A DNA stretch of 64,000 nt, taken from NCBI GenBank assembly GCA_963965975.1, contig OZ014419.1, positions 4,925,677 through 4,989,676 of the forward strand, read 5' to 3'. The translations under genes were made by a program, and so were the position numbers. Below the pieces are notes generated by a model that was not told the DNA's origin, did not search any database, and saw nothing but the letters and a program-made list of their open reading frames with translations. The DNA comes from Xestospongia bergquistia. Lineage: Eukaryota > Porifera > Demospongiae > Haplosclerida > Petrosiidae. Of this stretch, positions 39,471 to 50,187 are shown piece after piece (positions within the stretch are counted from its first letter, which is position 1; the number at the start of each line of letters is the position of its first letter).

Positions 39471-40842
39471 ACAGTTTCTTTAGTTAGTCCCATAGAGTCC
39501 TTTAAACTGAGCTGTTTACTTTATAATCTTCACTTAATAGTCTAAACCTTCTAAAGTCTTTAATTTAAAGACATTAGAGTGTTAATGCAAACCAACTTGC
39601 TAAACATTGTTAATAGCATTTTATTAGCTTAGTCCCATATAGTCCTTTAGACTGAGCTGTTTACTTTATAAACTTCACTCAATAGGCTAAACCTTCTAAA
39701 CTCTGTAATTTAAAGAGTTTAGAGCGTTAATGAAAACCAACTTACTAAACTGTTCATAGCAGTTTATTTACTTCGTCCGATAAGTCCTTTAGACTGAGCA
39801 GTTTACTCATAAAATTTACTCAATAGTCTACACCTTCTAACGTCTTAAAATTAAAGACTGTAAAGTGTTAATTGAAGCAAACTTACTAAACTGGTAATAA
39901 CAGTTTCTTTAGTTAGTCCCATAGAGTCCTTTAAACTGAGCTGTTTACTTTATAATCTTCACTTAATAGTCTAAACCTTCTAAAGTCTTCAATTTAAATA
40001 CTTTAGAGTGTTAATGCAAACCAACTTACTAAACATTGTTAATAGCAGTTTATTTGGTTAGTCCAATAGAGTCGTTTAGACTGAGCTGTTGTCTTTATTA
40101 ACTTCACTCAATAGTCTAAACCTTCTAAAGACTTTAATTTAAAGACTTTGGAGTGTTAATGCAAACCAACTTACTAAACTGTTAATAACAGTTCATTCAG
40201 TTAGTCCCATAGAGTCCTTTAGACTGAGCTGTTTACTTTATTAACTTCACTCAATAGTCTAAACATTTAAAGTCTTTAATTTAAAGACTTTAGAGTGTTA
40301 ATGCAAACCAACTCACTAAACTGTTAATAACAATTCATTTAGTTAGTCCCATAGAGTCCATTAGACTGAGCTCTTTACTTTGTTAACTTCCATCAATAGT
40401 CTAAACCTTCTAAAGTCTTTAATTTAAAGACTTTAGAGTGTTAATGCAAACCAACTTACTAAACTGTTAATAACAGTTTATTTAGTTAATCCCATAGACT
40501 CCTTCAGATTGAGCTGTTTACTTTCTTAACTTCACTCAATAGTCTAAACATTCTAAAGTCTTTAATTTAAAGACTTTAGAGTGTTAATGCTAACCAAGTT
40601 ACTAAACTGTTAATAACAGTTTATTTAGTTAGTCCTATAGAGTCCTTTAGACTGAGTTGTTTACTTTATTAACTTTACTCAATAGTCTAAACCTTCTAAA
40701 GTCTTTAATTTAAAGACTTTAGAGTGTTAATGCAAAAAAACTTACTAAACATTGTTAATAGCAGTTTATTTTCTTAGTCCCATAGAGTCCTTTAGACTGA
40801 GCTGTTTACTTTATAAACTTCACTGAATAGGCTAAACATTCT

Positions 40843-40865
40843 AAACTCTTTAATTTAAAGAGTTT
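40843..40865. repeat. Palindrome with matched changes (CTC/GAG), another copy
   Basis: Perfect dyad AAACTCTTTAA, T, TTAAAGAGTTT, extendable by CT and AG on the outside to 13-bp arms. Same monomer subtype as at 37973, recognised by GGCTAAAC before and GAGCGTTAATG after. Confidence 0.92.
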
Positions 40866-43800
40866 AGAGCGTTAATGCAAACCATCATACGAAACTGTTC
40901 ATTGCAGTTTATTTACTTCTTCCCGTAAGTCATTTAGACTGAGGATTTTACTCTATAAAATTTACTCAATAGTCTAAACCTTCTAAAGTTTTAAAATAAA
41001 AGACTGTAAAGTGTGAATGGAAGCCAACTTACTAAACTGTTAATAACAGTTTCTTTAGTCAACCCCATGGAGTCCTCTAAACAGAGCTATTTACATTATA
41101 GTCTTCACTTAATAGTCTAAGTCTTCTAAACTCTTTAATTTAAAGACTTTAGAGTGTAAATGCAAGCCAACTTACTAAACATTGTTAATAGCAGTTTATT
41201 TGGTTAGTCCAATACAGTCCTTTAGACTGAGCAGTTGTCTTTATTAACTTCACTCAATAGTCTAAACACTTTAAAGTCTTTAATTTAAAGACTTTAGAGT
41301 GTTAATGCAAACCAACTTACTAAACTGTTAATAACAGTTTATTTAGTTAGTCCCATAGAGTCCATTAGACTGAGCTGTTTACTTTGTTAAATTCAATCAA
41401 TAGTCTAAACCTTCTAAAGTCTTTAATTTAAAGACTTTAGAGTGTTAATGCAAACCAACTTACTAAACTGTTAATAACAGTTTATTTAGTTAGTCCCATA
41501 GAGACCTTTAGACTGAGCTGTTTACTTTATTAACTTCACTCAATAGTCTAAACCCTCTGAAGACTTTAATTTAAAGACATCAAAGTGTTAATGCAAACCA
41601 ACTTACCTAACTGTTAATAACAGTTTATTTAGTTAGTCCCATAGAGTCCTTTAAACTAAGCTGTTTACTTTATTAACTTCACTTAATAGTCTTAACCTTC
41701 TAAAGTCTTTAATTTAAAGACTTTAGAGTGTTAATGCAAACCAACTTACTAAACTGTTAATAACAGTTCATTTAGTTAGTCCCATAGAGTCCTTTAGACT
41801 GAGATGTTTACTTTGTTAACTTCAATCAATAGTCTAAACCTTCTAAGTCTTTAATTTAAAGACTTTAGAGTGTTAAAGCAAACCAACTTACTAAACTGTT
41901 AATAACAGTTTATTTATTTAGTCCCATAGAGTCCTTTAGACAGAGCTGTTTACTTTATTAACTTCACTCAACAGTCTAAACCTTCTAAAGTCTTAGTTTA
42001 AAGACTTTACAGTGTTAATGCAAACAAACTTACTAAACTGTTGATAACAGTTTATTTAGTTAGTCCCATAGAGTCCTTTAGACTGAGCTGTTTACTTCAT
42101 TATCTTCATTCAATAGTCTAAACCTTCTAAAGTCTTTAATTTAAAGACTTTAGAGTGTTAATGCAAACAAACTGACTAAACTGTTAATAACAGTTTAGGT
42201 AGTTAGTCACATAGAGTCCTTTAGACTGAACTGTTTACTTTATTAACTTCACTCAATAGTCTAAACCTTCTAAACCCTTTAATTTAAAGACTTTAGAATG
42301 TTAATACAAACCAACTTACTAAACTGTTAATAACAGTTTTTTTAGTTAGTCCCTTAGAGTCCTTTACACTGAGCTGTTTACTTTAATAACTTCACTCAAT
42401 AGACGAAACCTTCTAAAGTCTTTAATTTAAAGACTTTAGAGTGTTAATGCAAACGAACTTACTAAACTCTTAATAACAGTTCATTTAGTTAGTCCCATAG
42501 AGTCCTTTAGACTGACCTGTTTACTTTATTAACTTCACTCAATAGTCTAAACTTTCTAAGGTCTTTAATTTAAAGACTTTAGAGTGTTAATGCAAACCAA
42601 CTTACTAAACTGTTAATAACAGTTTCTTTAGATAGTCCCATAGAATCCTTTAAACAGAGTTGTTTACTTTATAATCTTCACTTAATAGTCTAAAACTTCT
42701 AAAGTCTTTAATTTAAAGACTTTAGAGCGTTAATGCAAACCAAATTACTAAACATTGTTAATAGCAGTTTATTTGCTTAGTCCCATAGAGTCCTTTAGAC
42801 TGAGCTGTTTACTTTATTAACTTCAGTCAATAGTCTAATCCTTCTAAAGTCTTTAAGTTAAAGACTTTGGAGTGTTAACGCAAACCAACTTACTAAACTG
42901 TTAATAACAGTTCATTTAGTTAGTCCCATAGAGTCCATTAGACTGAGCTGTTTACTTTACTAACTTCAATCAATAGTCTAAACCTTCTAAAGTCTTTAAT
43001 TTAAAGACTTTAGAGTGTTAATGCAAACCAACTTACTAAACTGTTAATAAACCTTTATTTAGTTAGTCCCATAGAATCCTTTAGACTGAGCTGTTTACTT
43101 TATTAACTTCACTGAATAGTCTAAACCTTCTAAAATCTTTAATTTAAAGACTTTAGTGTGTTAATGCAAACAAACTTACTAAACTGTTAATAACAGTTCA
43201 CTTAGTTAGTCCCATAAAGTCCATTAGACTAAGCTGTTTACTTTATTAACTTCAATCAATAGTCTAAACCTTCTAAAGTCTTTAATTTAAAGACTTTACA
43301 GTGTTAATGCAAACCAACTTACTAAACTGTTAATAACATTTTATTTAGTGAGTCCCATAGAGTCCTTTAGACTGAGCTGTTTACTTTATGAACTTCACTC
43401 AATAGTCTAAACCTTCTAAAGTCTTTAATTTAAAGACTTTAGAGTGTTAATGCGAACAAACTTACTAAACTCTTAATAACATTTTATTTAGTAAGTCCCA
43501 TAGAGTCCTTTAGACTGAGCTGTTTACTTTACAAACTTCACTCAATAGTCTAAACCTTCTAAAGTCTTTAATTTAAAGACTTTAGAGTGTTTATGCAAAC
43601 CAACTTACTAAACTGTTAATAACAGTTTATTTAGTTAGTCCCATAGAGTCCTTTAGACTGAGCTGTTTACTTTATTAACTTCACTCAATAGTCTAAACCT
43701 TTCAAAGTCTCGAATTTAAAGACTTTAGAGTGTTAATGAAACCAACTTACTAAACTCTTAATAGCAGTTTACTTAGTTAGTCCCATGGAGTCCTTTACAC

Positions 43801-45199
43801 TTAGCAGTTTACTCTATAAAATTTACTCAATAGTCTAAACCTCCTAAAGTCTTTATTTTAAAGACTTCAGATTGTTAATGCAAACCTTCTTGCTAAACTG
43901 TTAATAAGAGTTCATTTAGATAGCCTCATAGAGTCCATTACACTGAGCTGTTTACTCTGTTAACTTCAACCCATAGTCTAAACCTTCTAAAGTCTTTAAT
44001 TTAAAGACTTTAGAGCTTTAAAGCCAAGCAACTTACTAAACTGTTAATATCAGTTTAGTTAGTTTGTCCCAAAGAGTCCTTTAGACTGAGCTGTTTACTT
44101 TATTGACTTCACTCAATAGTCTAACCCTTCTAAAGTCTTTAATTTAAAGACTTTAGAGTGTTAATGCAAACAAACTTACTAAACTGTTAAAAACAGTTCA
44201 TTTAGTTAGTCCCATAGAGTCCTTTACACTTAGTAGTTTACTCTATAAAATTTACTCAATAGTCTAAACCTTCTAACGTCTTCAATTTAAAGACTTTAGA
44301 GTGTTAATGCAAACCAACTTACTAAACTGTTAATAACAGTTTATTTAGTTAGTCCCATAGAGTCCTTTAGACTGAGCTGTTTACTTAGTTAACTTCACTC
44401 AATAGTCTAAACCTTCTAAAGTCTTTAATTTAAAGACTTTAGAGTGTTAATGCAAACCAACTTACTAAAGTGTTAATAACACTTCATTTAGTTATTCCCG
44501 TATAGTCCATTAGACTGAGCTGTTTACTTTGTTAACTTCATTCAATAGTCTAAACCTTCGAAAGTCTTTAATTTAAAGACTTTAGAGTGATAAGGCAAAA
44601 ACAACTTACTAAACTGTTAATAACAGTTTATAGAGTTAGTCCCATAGAGTCCTTTAGACTGAGCTGTTTACTTTCATAACTTCACTCAATAGTCTAAACC
44701 TTCTGAAGTCTTTAATTTAAAGACTTTATATTGTTAATGCAAACCAACTTACTAAACTGTTAATAACAGTTCATTTAGTTAGTCCCATAGAGTCCATTAG
44801 ACTGAGCTGTTTACTTTGTTAACTTCAATCAATAGTCTAAACCTTCTAAAGTCTTTAATTTAAAGACTTTAGAGTGCTAAAGCAAAGCAACTTACTAAAC
44901 TGTTAATAACAGTTTATTTAGTTAGTCCCATAGAGTCCTTTAGACTGAGCTGTTTACTTTATTAACTTCACTCAATAGAGTAAATCTTTAAAGTCTTTAA
45001 TTTAAAGACTATAGAGTATTAATGCAAACCAACTTACTAAACTGTTAATAACAGTTTGTTTAGTTAGTCCCATAGAGTCCTTTAGACTGAGCTGTTTACT
45101 TTGTTAACTTCAATCAATAGTCTAAACCTTCTAAAGTCTTTAATTTAAAGACTTTTGAGTGTTAATGCAAAACAACTTACTAAACTGTTAATAACCGTT

Positions 45200-46770
45200 C
45201 CTTTAGTTAGTTCCATAGAGTCCATTGGTCTGAGCTTTTTACTTCGTTAACTTCAATCAATAGTCTAAACCTTCTAAAGTCTTTAATTTAAAGACTTTAG
45301 AGTGTTAAGGCAAACCAACTTACTAAACTGTTAATAACAGTTTATTTAGTTAGTCCCATAGAGTCCTTTAGACTGAGCTGTTTACTTTATTAACTTCACT
45401 CAATACTCAAATCCTTCTATGTCTTTAATTTAAAGACTTTAAAGTGTTAATAAAAACCAACTTACTAAACGGTTAATAACAGTTTATTTAGTTAGTCCCA
45501 TAGAGTCCTTTAGACTGAGCTGTTTACTTTATTAACTTCCATCAATAGTATAACCTTCTAAAGTCTTTAATTTAAAGACTTTAGAGTGTTAATGCAAACC
45601 AACTTACTAAACTGCTAATAACTGTTCATATAGTCAGTCCCATAGAGTCAATTATACAGAGCTGTTTACTTTGTTAACTTGACTCAATAGTCTAAACCTT
45701 CTGAAGTCTTTAATTTAAAGACTTTAGAGTGTTAAGGCAAAACCAACCTACTAAACTGTTAATGAAATTTTATATAGTTAGTCCCATAGAGTCCTTTAGA
45801 CTGAGCTGTTTACTTTATTAACTTCACTCAATAGTCTAAACCTTCTAAAGTCTTCAATTTAAAGACTTTAGAGTGTTAATGCAAAACAAGTTACTAAACT
45901 GTTAATAACTGTTCATTTAGTTAGTCCCATAGAGTACATTAGACTGAGCTGTTTACTTTTTTAACTTCAATCAATAGTCTAAACCTTCTAAAGTCTTTAA
46001 TTTAAAGACTTTAGAGTGTTAATGCAAACAAACTTACTAAACTGTTAACAACAGTTCATTTAGTTAGTCCCATAGACTCCATTAGACTGAGCTGTTTACT
46101 TTGTCAACTTCAATCAATAGTCTAAACCTTCTAAAGTCTTTAATTTAAAGACTTTAGAGTGTTAAAGCAAACCAACTTACTAACCTGTTAATAACAGTTT
46201 ATTTAGTTTGTCCCATAGAGTCCTTTAGACTGAGCTGCTTACTTTATTGACTTCACTCAATAGTCTAAACCTTCTAAAGTCTTTAATTTAAAGACTTTAG
46301 AGTGTTAATGGAAACCAACTTACTATACTGTTAATAACAATTCAATTAGTTAGTCCCTTAGAGTGCATTGGACTGAGCTGTTTACTTTGTCAACTTCAAT
46401 CAATAGTCTAAACCTTCTAAAGCCTTTAATTTAAAGACTTTAGAGTGTTAATGCAAACCAACTTACTAAACTGTTAATAACAGTTCATTTAGTTAGTCCC
46501 ATAGTGTCCATTAGTCTGGGCTGTTTACTTTGTTAACTTCAATCAATAGTCTAAACCTTCTAAAGTCTTTAATTTAAAGACTTTAGAGTGCTAAAGCAAA
46601 GCAACTTACCAAACTGTTAATAACAGTTTATTTAGTTAGTCCCATAGAGACCTTTAGACTGAGCTGTTTACTTTATTAAATTCACTCAATAGACTACACC
46701 TTTAAAGTCTTCAATTTAAAGACTTTAGGGTGTTAATGCAAAACAACTTACTAAACTGTTAATAACAGGT
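45200..46770 (+). repeat. 11-mer HOR, copy 1
   Basis: 1571-bp unit (11 x 143 = 1573) beginning at CCTTTAGTTAGTTCC. Same marker order as 46771-48342: CCATTGGTCTGAG, CAATACTC, CCATCAATAGTATAACC, TTGACTCAATAG, a CTTCAATTTAAAG monomer, TAACCTGTTAATAAC, then a CCCTTAGAGTGC monomer. More diverged from copy 2 than copy 2 is from 1-776. Confidence 0.82.
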
Positions 46771-48342
46771 CCTTTAGTTAGTCCCATAGAGTCCATTGGT
46801 CTGAGCTGTTTACTTTGTTAACTTCAATCAATAGTCTAAACCTTCTAAAGTCTTTAATTTAAAGACTTTAGAGTGTTAACGAAAAACAACTTACTAAACT
46901 GTTAATAACAGTTTAGTTAGTTAGTCCCATAGAGTCCTTTAGACTGAGCTGTTTACATTATTAACTTCACTCAATACTCGAATCCTTCTAAAGTCTTCAA
47001 TTTAAAGACTTTAAAGTGTTAATGCAAACAAACTTACTAAACTGTTAATAACAGTTTATTTAGTTAGTCCCATAGAGTCCTTTAGACTGAGCTGTGTACT
47101 TTATTAACTTCCATCAATAGTATAACCTTCTAAAGTCTTTAAAATAAAGACTTTAGAGTGTTAATGCAAACTAACTTATTAAAACTCTTAACAACTGTTC
47201 ATATAGTTAGTCCCATAGAGTCCATTAGACTGAGCTGTTTACTTTGCTAACTTGACTCAATAGTCTAAACCTTCTAAAGTCTTTAATTTAAAGACTTTAG
47301 AGTGTTAAGGCAATACCAACTTACTAAACTGTTAATAACAGTCTATTTAGTTAGTCCCATAGAGTCTTTTAGACTGAGCTGTTTACTTTATTAACTTCAC
47401 TCAATAGTCTAAACCTTCTAAATCTTCAATTTAAAGCCTTTAGAGTGTTAATGCAAACCAAGTCACTAAACTGTTAATAACTGTTCATTTAGTTAGTCCC
47501 ATAGAGTCCATTAGACTGAGCTGTTAACTTTTTTAACTTCAATCAATAGTCTTAATCTTCTAAAGTCTTTAATTTAAAGACTTTAGAGTTTTAATACAAA
47601 CCAACTTACTAAACTGTTAACAACAGTTCATTTAGTTAGTCCCATAGACTCCATTAGACTGAGCTGTTTACTTTGTCAACTTCAATCAATAGTCTAAACC
47701 TTCTAAAGTCTTTAATTTAAAGACTTTAGAGTGTTAAAGCAAACCAACTTACTAACCTGTTAATAACAGTTTATTTAATTTGTCCCATAGAGTTTTATAG
47801 ACTGAGCTGTTTACTTTATTGACTTCACTCAATAGTCTAAACCTTCTAAAGTCTTTAATTTAAAGACTTTAGAGTGTTAATGCAAACCAACTTACTAAAC
47901 TGTTAATAACAATTCATTTAGTTAGTCCCTTAGAGTCCATTGGACTGACCTGTTTACTTTGTCAACTTCAATCAATAGTCTAAACCTTCTAAAGTCTTTA
48001 ATTTAAAGACTTTAGAGTGTTAATGCAAACCAACTTACTAAACTGTTAATAACAGTTTATTTAGTTAGTCCCACAGAGTCCTTTAGACTGAGTTGTTTAC
48101 TTTATTAACTTCACTCACTAGTCTAAACCATCTAAAGTCTTTAATTTAAAGACTTTAGAGTGTTAATGCAAACCAACTTACTAAACTGTTAATAAAAGTT
48201 TATTTAGTTAGTCCCATAGAGTCCTTTAGGCTGAGCTGTTTACTTTATTAACTTCACTCAATAGTCTAAACCTTCTAAAGTCTTTAAATTAAAGACTTTA
48301 GATTGTTAATGCAAGCCAACTTACTAAACTGTTAATAACAGT
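46771..48342 (+). repeat. 11-mer HOR, copy 2
   Basis: Second 11-mer; its first 776 bp are identical to the start of the window. The TTAGTCCCTT monomer at 47922 lies 1572 bp after its partner at 46350, and TAACCTGTTAATAAC recurs at offset about 1570. Confidence 0.85.
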
Positions 48343-48350
48343 TCATTTAG

Positions 48351-49480
48351 TTCGTCCCATAGAGTCCTTTAGACTAAGCTGTTTACTTTGTTAACTTCAA
48401 TCAATAGTTTAAACCTTCTAAAGTCTTCAGTTTAAAGACTTTAGAGTGTTAATGCAAACCAACTTACTAAACTGTTAATAACTGTTCATTTAGTTAGTCC
48501 CATAGAGTCCATTAGACTGAGGTGTTTACATTGTTAACTTTAATCAATAGTCTAAACCTTCTAAAGTCTTTAATTTAAAGACTTTAGAGTGTTAATGCAA
48601 ACCAACTTACTAAACTGTTAACAACAGTTCATATAGTTAGTCCCATAGAGTCCATTAGACTGAGCTGTTTACTTTGTTAACTTCAATGAATAGTATAAAC
48701 CTTCTAAAGTCTTTAATTTAAAGACTTTAGAGTGTTAATGTAAACCCACTTACTAAACTGTTGATAACATTTTATATAGTTAGTCCCATAGAGTCCTTTA
48801 GACTGAGCTGTTTACTTTATTAACTTCACTCAATAGTCTAAACCTCCTCAATTTAAAGACTTTAGATTGTTAATGCAAACCAACTTACTAAACTGTTAAT
48901 AACAGTTCATTTAGTTCGTCCCATAGAGTCCTTTAGACTAAGCTGTTTACTTTGTTAACTTCAATCAATATTTTAAACCTTCTAAAGTCTTCAGTTTAAA
49001 GACTTTAGAGTGTTAATGCAAACCAACTTACTAAACTGTTAATAACTGTTCATTTAGTTAGTCCCATAGAGTCCATTAGACTGAGGTGTTTACATTGTTA
49101 TCTTCAATCAATAGTCTAAACCTTCTAAAGTCTTTAATTTAAAGACTTTAGAGTGTTAATGCAAACCAACTTACTAAACTGTTAACAACAGTTCATATAG
49201 TTAGTCCCATAGAGTCCATTAGACTGAGCTGTTTACTTTGTTAACTTCAATGAATAGTCTAAACCTTCTAAAGTCTTTAATTTAAAGACTTTAGAGTGTT
49301 AATGCAAACCAACTTACTAAACTGTTAATAACATTTTATATAGTTAGTCCCATAGAGTCCTTTAGCCTGAGCTGTTTACTTTATTAACTTCACTCAATAG
49401 TCTAAACCTCCTCAATTTACAGACTTTAGTCTGTTAATGCAAACCAACTTACTAAACTGTTAATAACAGTTTATTTAGTT
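48351..49480 (+). repeat. 4-mer HOR, two copies
   Basis: 564-bp period (4 x 143 minus an 8-bp deletion): TTCGTCCCATAG at 48351 and 48915, GAGGTGTTTACATTG at about 48519 and 49083, AACAACAGTTCATATAG at about 48620 and 49186, and the shortened monomer CCTCCTCAATTTA at 48843 and 49407. Confidence 0.82.
48843..48855 (+). repeat. Monomer with 8-bp deletion in the palindrome left arm
   Basis: CCTCCTCAATTTA replaces the consensus run from CCTTCTAAAG to TTTAATTTA, removing 8 bp and abolishing dyad 1. The same lesion is at 49407 and 50256, spaced 564 and 849 bp, so it spread by HOR duplication. Confidence 0.88.
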
Positions 49481-50066
49481 AGTCCCGTAGAGTGTTTTAG
49501 ACTTAGCTGTTTACTTAATTAACTTCACTCAATAGCCAAAACTTCTAAAGTCTTTAATTTAAAGACTTTAGAGTGTTAATGCAAACGAACTTACTAAACT
49601 GTTAATAACAATTCATTTATTTAGTCACTTAGAGTCCATTGGAATGAGCTGTTTACTTTGTCAACTTCAATCAATAGTCTAAACCTTCTAAAGTCTTTAA
49701 TTTAAAGACTTTAGAGTGTTAATGCAAACCAACTTACTAAACTGTTAATAACTGTTTATTTAGTTAGTCCCACAGAGTCCTTTAGACTGAGTTGTTTACA
49801 TTATTAACTTCACTCACTAGTCTAAACCTTCTAAAGTCTTTAATTTAAAGACTTTAGACTGTTAATGCAAACCAACTTACTAAACTGTTAATAACAGTTT
49901 ATTTAATTAGTCCCATGGAGTCCCTTAGACTGAGCATTTTACTTTATTAACTTCACTCAATAGTCGAAACCTACTAAAGTCTTTAATTTAAAGACTTTAA
50001 AGTGTTAATGAAAACCAACTTACTAAACTGTTAATAACAGTTTATTTAGTTAGTCCCATAGAGTCC

Positions 50067-50112
50067 TTTAGACTGAGCTGTTTACTTTATTAACTTCACT
50101 CAATAGTCTAAA
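50067..50112. repeat. Spaced inverted pair (dyad 3), consensus 22-29 and 60-67
   Basis: TTTAGACT at 22-29 and AGTCTAAA at 60-67 are exact reverse complements with a 30-nt spacer. The same hexamer TCTAAA/TTTAGA is reused in the arms of the 29-bp palindrome, so each monomer holds four copies of it, two per strand, and alternative pairings are possible. Confidence 0.85.
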
Positions 50113-50115
50113 CAT

Positions 50116-50144
50116 TCTAAAGTCTTTAATTTAAAGACTTTAGA
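50116..50144. repeat. 29-bp palindrome (dyad 1), consensus 71-99
   Basis: Arms TCTAAAGTCTTTAA and TTAAAGACTTTAGA are exact reverse complements, 14 bp each, separated by one T. It is seen here in the reference monomer and, with scattered mismatches, in nearly every monomer of the window. It contains the DraI hexamer TTTAAA. Such a perfect dyad could extrude as a cruciform, form a hairpin in single strands, or bind a dimeric protein; none of these is shown by sequence alone. It is one of the better conserved parts of the monomer by eye. Confidence 0.95.
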
Positions 50145-50166
50145 GTGTTAATGCAAACCAACTTAC

Positions 50167-50187
50167 TAAACTGTTAATAACAGTTTA
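50167..50187. repeat. 21-bp palindrome (dyad 2), consensus 122-142
   Basis: Arms TAAACTGTTA and TAACAGTTTA are exact reverse complements of 10 bp, separated by one A. Some units (after 139, near 9290 and near 63735) carry CAGTTTAGTTAG at the junction, which lengthens the dyad to 12-bp arms. Its centre lies 47 bp after the centre of the 29-bp palindrome, close to one third of the monomer. Confidence 0.93.

Larger units (their letters stand above)
37875..42800 (+). repeat. Monomers with AAACATTGTTAATAG junction variant
   Basis: Six monomers (about 37877, 39602, 40032, 40747, 41178, 42752) read AAACATTGTTAATAG in place of AAACTGTTAATAACAG, which adds 2 bp and destroys dyad 2. Most are followed by TTTATTTGCTTAG or TTTATTTGGTTAG. 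Restricted to this interval as far as I could see. Confidence 0.75.
32300..44340 (+). repeat. Domain with divergent monomer subtype C
   Basis: Ten monomers carry ACTCTATAAAATTTAC (or a close variant) in place of ACTTTATTAACTTCAC, near 32342, 33353, 34363, 37650, 38080, 39375, 39804, 40950, 43811 and 44240. Most also have GAGCAGTTTAC before it and AGTCTTAAAATTAAAGACTG after it, which breaks the middle of the 29-bp palindrome, then GTGTTAATGGAAAC. I saw none outside this interval. They are interspersed with type A and B monomers rather than forming their own tandem run. Confidence 0.82.

Noticed and set aside
32300..44340. TATA-box promoters suggested by TCTATAAAATTT
   Set aside because: This is the fixed difference of monomer subtype C, repeated ten times, with no gene downstream; a chance resemblance is the simpler reading.
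50116..50144. Rho-independent terminator or bacterial operator reading of the 29-bp palindrome
   Set aside because: The stem is AT-rich with a 1-nt loop and no following T tract of the usual kind, and it repeats hundreds of times in a non-coding array; there are no genes for it to serve.
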